From positions 1-14,475 of the forward strand of contig JAFGSL010000415.1 of NCBI GenBank assembly GCA_016934645.1: 14,475 nucleotides of DNA, given 5' to 3'. Under the pieces are notes generated by a model. It did no database searches. It was not told the origin of the DNA and saw only the letters and a program-made list of their open reading frames with translations. This DNA comes from Anaerolineae bacterium (lineage in GTDB: Bacteria > Chloroflexota > Anaerolineae > B4-G1 > SLSP01). Below, piece by piece: positions 13,679 through 14,475 of this stretch (its first letter is position 1; the number at the start of each line of letters is the position of its first letter). The position numbers were made by a program, and so were the translations under genes.

Positions 13679-14475
13679 GACGGTGGACACGACGACAGTT
13701 TTTGCAGTGGGCTGGGTTACTTGCGGCAAACGCGGTGCTGCTGGGATCGGGATGCACGGCCAATCCCGGCGGTGATGGGGATTCCGGCCGCCCTGTGGCC
13801 CCGGCGCCCACCAACGACCAGGCCTATCTTGCCATCGCCCACGGCAGCGACCCGGCGACGATCACCGAGCGGGCGCTGGCTGCCATCGGCGGAATCGAAC
13901 GCTTCGTCAAAACGGGCAACGACGTCATCATCAAGCCCAACATCTGCGTGAACTACAACCCGCCGGAGTTCGCCGCCACGACCAACCCCACGGTCATCGC
14001 CACGCTGGTCAAGCTCTGCCTGGGCGCGGGCGCACGGCGTGTCCGCGTGATGGATATGCCCTTCGGCGGCACACCGGCGTCGGCCTACGCCATCAGCGGC
14101 ATCGAAGACGCGGTCAAAGCGGCGGGCGGCGAGATGGAGATCATGAACCCGGCGAAGTTCGTCAAAACCGCCATCCCGGAAGGCCGGGACATTCAAAGCT
14201 GGGAAATCTACCGGGACATTATGGCTGCCGACGTGCTGATCAACGTCCCCATCGCCAAACATCACTCGCTGGCGCGGCTGAGCCTGGGGCTTAAAAATCT
14301 CCTGGGCACGATCACCCAACCTAGCCAGATCCACAGCAATCTGGCGCAACGCGTCGCCGACCTGGCGAGCGCCATCCGTCCCACACTCACCGTGATGGAC
14401 GCCGTGCGGATCCTGATGACCAACGGGCCAACCGGCGGCAGCCTGAACGACGTGAAACAGACCGATACGGTCGCC
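13675..14475 (+). CDS. DUF362 domain protein with Tat-type leader (3' partial, second of a pair)
   Basis: An open frame of 267 codons runs from the ATG at 13675 off the window end with no stop. It starts within the previous gene's stop (ATGA overlap), as expected for translational coupling. The leader begins MRRWTRRQFLQWAG, with TRRQFLQ as twin-arginine motif, a hydrophobic run and GSGC (Cys27) as a likely but imperfect lipobox. The linker is only about 20 residues, far shorter than in the first copy. DUF362 blocks: IIKPNICVN (K87, N89), ADVLINVPIAKHHSL (K195, H196) and LGLKNLLG (K207, N208). Unlike the first copy, it has the standard K-P-N and GLKN text. It is clearly diverged from its neighbour, so this is an old pair rather than a recent duplication. 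Confidence 0.9.
   Translation, partial: MRRWTRRQFLQWAGLLAANAVLLGSGCTANPGGDGDSGRPVAPAPTNDQAYLAIAHGSDPATITERALAAIGGIERFVKTGNDVIIKPNICVNYNPPEFAATTNPTVIATLVKLCLGAGARRVRVMDMPFGGTPASAYAISGIEDAVKAAGGEMEIMNPAKFVKTAIPEGRDIQSWEIYRDIMAADVLINVPIAKHHSLARLSLGLKNLLGTITQPSQIHSNLAQRVADLASAIRPTLTVMDAVRILMTNGPTGGSLNDVKQTDTVA

Noticed and set aside
13717..14349. 210-residue open frame on the minus strand
   Set aside because: It is opposite the second DUF362 gene, which reads through to the window edge with all family blocks.
1..14475. tRNA, rRNA, insertion sequence, att site or replication origin
   Set aside because: No cloverleaf, rRNA-like stretch, transposase frame, integrase or DnaA-box cluster was seen on reading; the gaps between genes are all under 200 bases.

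Overview
The window is bacterial, GC-rich and densely coded on the + strand; I see no convincing minus-strand gene and no RNA gene. The best taxonomic guess is Chloroflexota (Anaerolineae-like). This rests on the Tat lipoproteins with long Pro/Thr/Ala-rich linkers, a LIM-domain/DA1-type protein, DUF362 proteins, and intergenic arrays of degenerate heptamers. It is inference from gene style, not from a marker gene.

Layout. (A) 1-2784: the 3' part of an oligopeptide-type ABC importer operon: a DppC/OppC-family permease cut by the window edge, then the two ATPases (DppD/OppD and DppF/OppF types), closed by a strong hairpin at 2813-2841. (B) 2911-4467: a uroporphyrinogen-decarboxylase-superfamily protein followed 24 nt later by a flavodoxin-like protein. 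A 51-nt three-stem inverted-repeat element lies in the gap downstream. (C) 4663-6549: a ThuA-like protein and a Gfo/Idh/MocA oxidoreductase, with a candidate promoter upstream and a heptamer-repeat spacer between the two genes. (D) 6630-11312: four tightly packed genes, namely a small DUF4345-like membrane protein, an 807-residue flavoprotein fusion, a DUF4037-like nucleotidyltransferase, and an SMP-30/gluconolactonase-like Tat lipoprotein. (E) 11365-12384: a LIM zinc-finger protein with a DA1-type HExxH peptidase domain, preceded by a second heptamer array. (F) 12512-end: two DUF362 proteins with Tat-type leaders whose genes overlap by ATGA; the second runs off the window.

How the genes may work together (inference). 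Regions A-C read like uptake and oxidative processing of an organic substrate, plausibly a sugar derivative. The ThuA-like and Gfo/Idh/MocA proteins form the same kind of pair as rhizobial ThuA/ThuB, and the SMP-30 lipoprotein outside the membrane could open a lactone. Region D adds a redox protein joining a carotenoid-desaturase-type flavin domain to a GltD-type iron-sulfur module and a shortened second flavin domain. The most unusual items are this fusion, the bacterial LIM-DA1 protease, and the heptamer arrays. One array supplies the last codons and stop of the upstream gene.
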